Positions 4,883 through 5,148 of a stretch of 5,148 nucleotides of DNA are shown in pieces. The stretch is from NCBI GenBank assembly GCA_903921665.1, contig CAIXQT010000307.1:1-5148 (forward strand), given 5' to 3'. The notes below the pieces were generated by a model. The model saw only the letters and a list, made by a program, of their open reading frames with translations, had not been told where the DNA came from and made no database searches. Made by a program: the position numbers and the translations under genes. Origin of the DNA: an uncultured Opitutia bacterium. Lineage in GTDB: Bacteria; Verrucomicrobiota; Verrucomicrobiia; Opitutales; UBA953. The number at the start of each line of letters is the position of its first letter. Position 1 is the stretch's first letter.

Positions 4883-4919
4883 ACTCCTCCCCCAACCTTA
4901 ACCCGATTTACTAAACACA
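4883..4919 (+). promoter_or_regulatory. atpH-atpA spacer, purine-poor leader of atpA
   Basis: This 37-nt spacer is C/T-rich at first and ends in CTAAACACA just before the ATG. It contains no GGA/GAG-type ribosome site and no hairpin that I can find. Like the other atp leaders it seems to rely on an unstructured, A-rich context next to the start codon. Confidence 0.4.
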
Positions 4920-5148
4920 ATGAGCAACGCGATCGACCAGATCCAGAAAGCCATCGCCGGCCTTGATACCCGCGCCGGCAAATCCAACGTCGGCACCATC
5001 GTCTCCCTCGCGGACGGTGGCGCCTCCATCGACGGCCTCTCGGGCGTCATGATGAACGAGATGATCGAGCTCCCCGGAGGCCTCCAGGGCGTCGCGCTCA
5101 ATCTCGCCGAAGACACCGTCGGTTGCGTGATCATGGGCGACATCTCCA
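4920..5148 (+). CDS. atpA: F-type ATP synthase F1 subunit alpha (N-terminal part, 3' end outside window)
   Basis: The first 76 residues of the non-catalytic alpha subunit are present. After a short N-terminal helix (MSNAIDQIQKAIAGLD) that in the family binds delta, the beta-barrel crown domain begins: NVGTIVSLADGGASIDGLSGVMMNEMIELPGGLQGVALNLAEDTVGCVIMGD at about 23-74. This matches the conserved vG.V.sv.DGia.v.GL...m..E.vef..g..G.alNLe.d.vG.v..g. pattern. The usual IARV before the GL is replaced by GASID. The nucleotide-binding P-loop lies beyond the window. The start is ATG at 4920, 37 nt after atpH and in a different frame from atpB-E-F-H. Confidence 0.95.
   Translation, partial: MSNAIDQIQKAIAGLDTRAGKSNVGTIVSLADGGASIDGLSGVMMNEMIELPGGLQGVALNLAEDTVGCVIMGDIS

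Overview
The window is a compact, GC-rich bacterial chromosome segment made of ordinary housekeeping genes. It has two parts. Positions 1-2528 hold a DNA-repair gene fragment (Fpg/MutM-like glycosylase), two 16S rRNA methyltransferase genes (rsmD, rsmE) and the vitamin B6 gene pdxH. Positions 2651-5148 hold the start of an F-type ATP synthase operon in the order atpB-atpE-atpF-atpH-atpA, with atpA running off the right edge. I see no mobile element, tRNA, rRNA or CRISPR array, and no sign of a new multi-gene system.

Layout: the Fpg-like fragment and rsmD are co-directional with a 30-nt gap and may be co-transcribed. rsmD and rsmE converge, and their stop codons abut as TGA|TCA with no intervening base. 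rsmE and pdxH diverge from a short spacer with an AT-rich core at about 1879-1886. pdxH is followed by a 122-nt spacer rich in G-runs and hairpins, then the atp genes. All four complete atp genes share one reading frame and are separated by 15 to 84 nt. The non-coding signals are concentrated here: an A/C-only tract before atpE, and a 12-bp hairpin with a GCAA loop just after atpE. Both fit the need for more c subunit than other subunits.

How the genes work together: AtpB (a), AtpE (c) and AtpF (b) form the membrane Fo part. AtpH (delta) and AtpA (alpha) belong to the stator/F1 side. The c subunit lacks the usual sodium ligands, so the enzyme is probably proton-coupled. RsmD and RsmE each modify 16S rRNA. 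PdxH makes pyridoxal phosphate. The Fpg-like protein would excise oxidised bases.

Organism: a Gram-negative-type, high-GC bacterium. Almost no start codon has a well-placed Shine-Dalgarno sequence, AtpB has a signal-peptide-like N-terminus, and RsmE is of a divergent type (GPERGF, MNLxL-like start). From memory this is compatible with Verrucomicrobiota (perhaps Opitutae-like), but that is a low-to-moderate confidence inference.

The points most worth a second look are the Fpg-like protein with three of four zinc ligands replaced at perfect spacing, the very short delta subunit (131 residues), and the regulatory structures around atpE and upstream of atpB.
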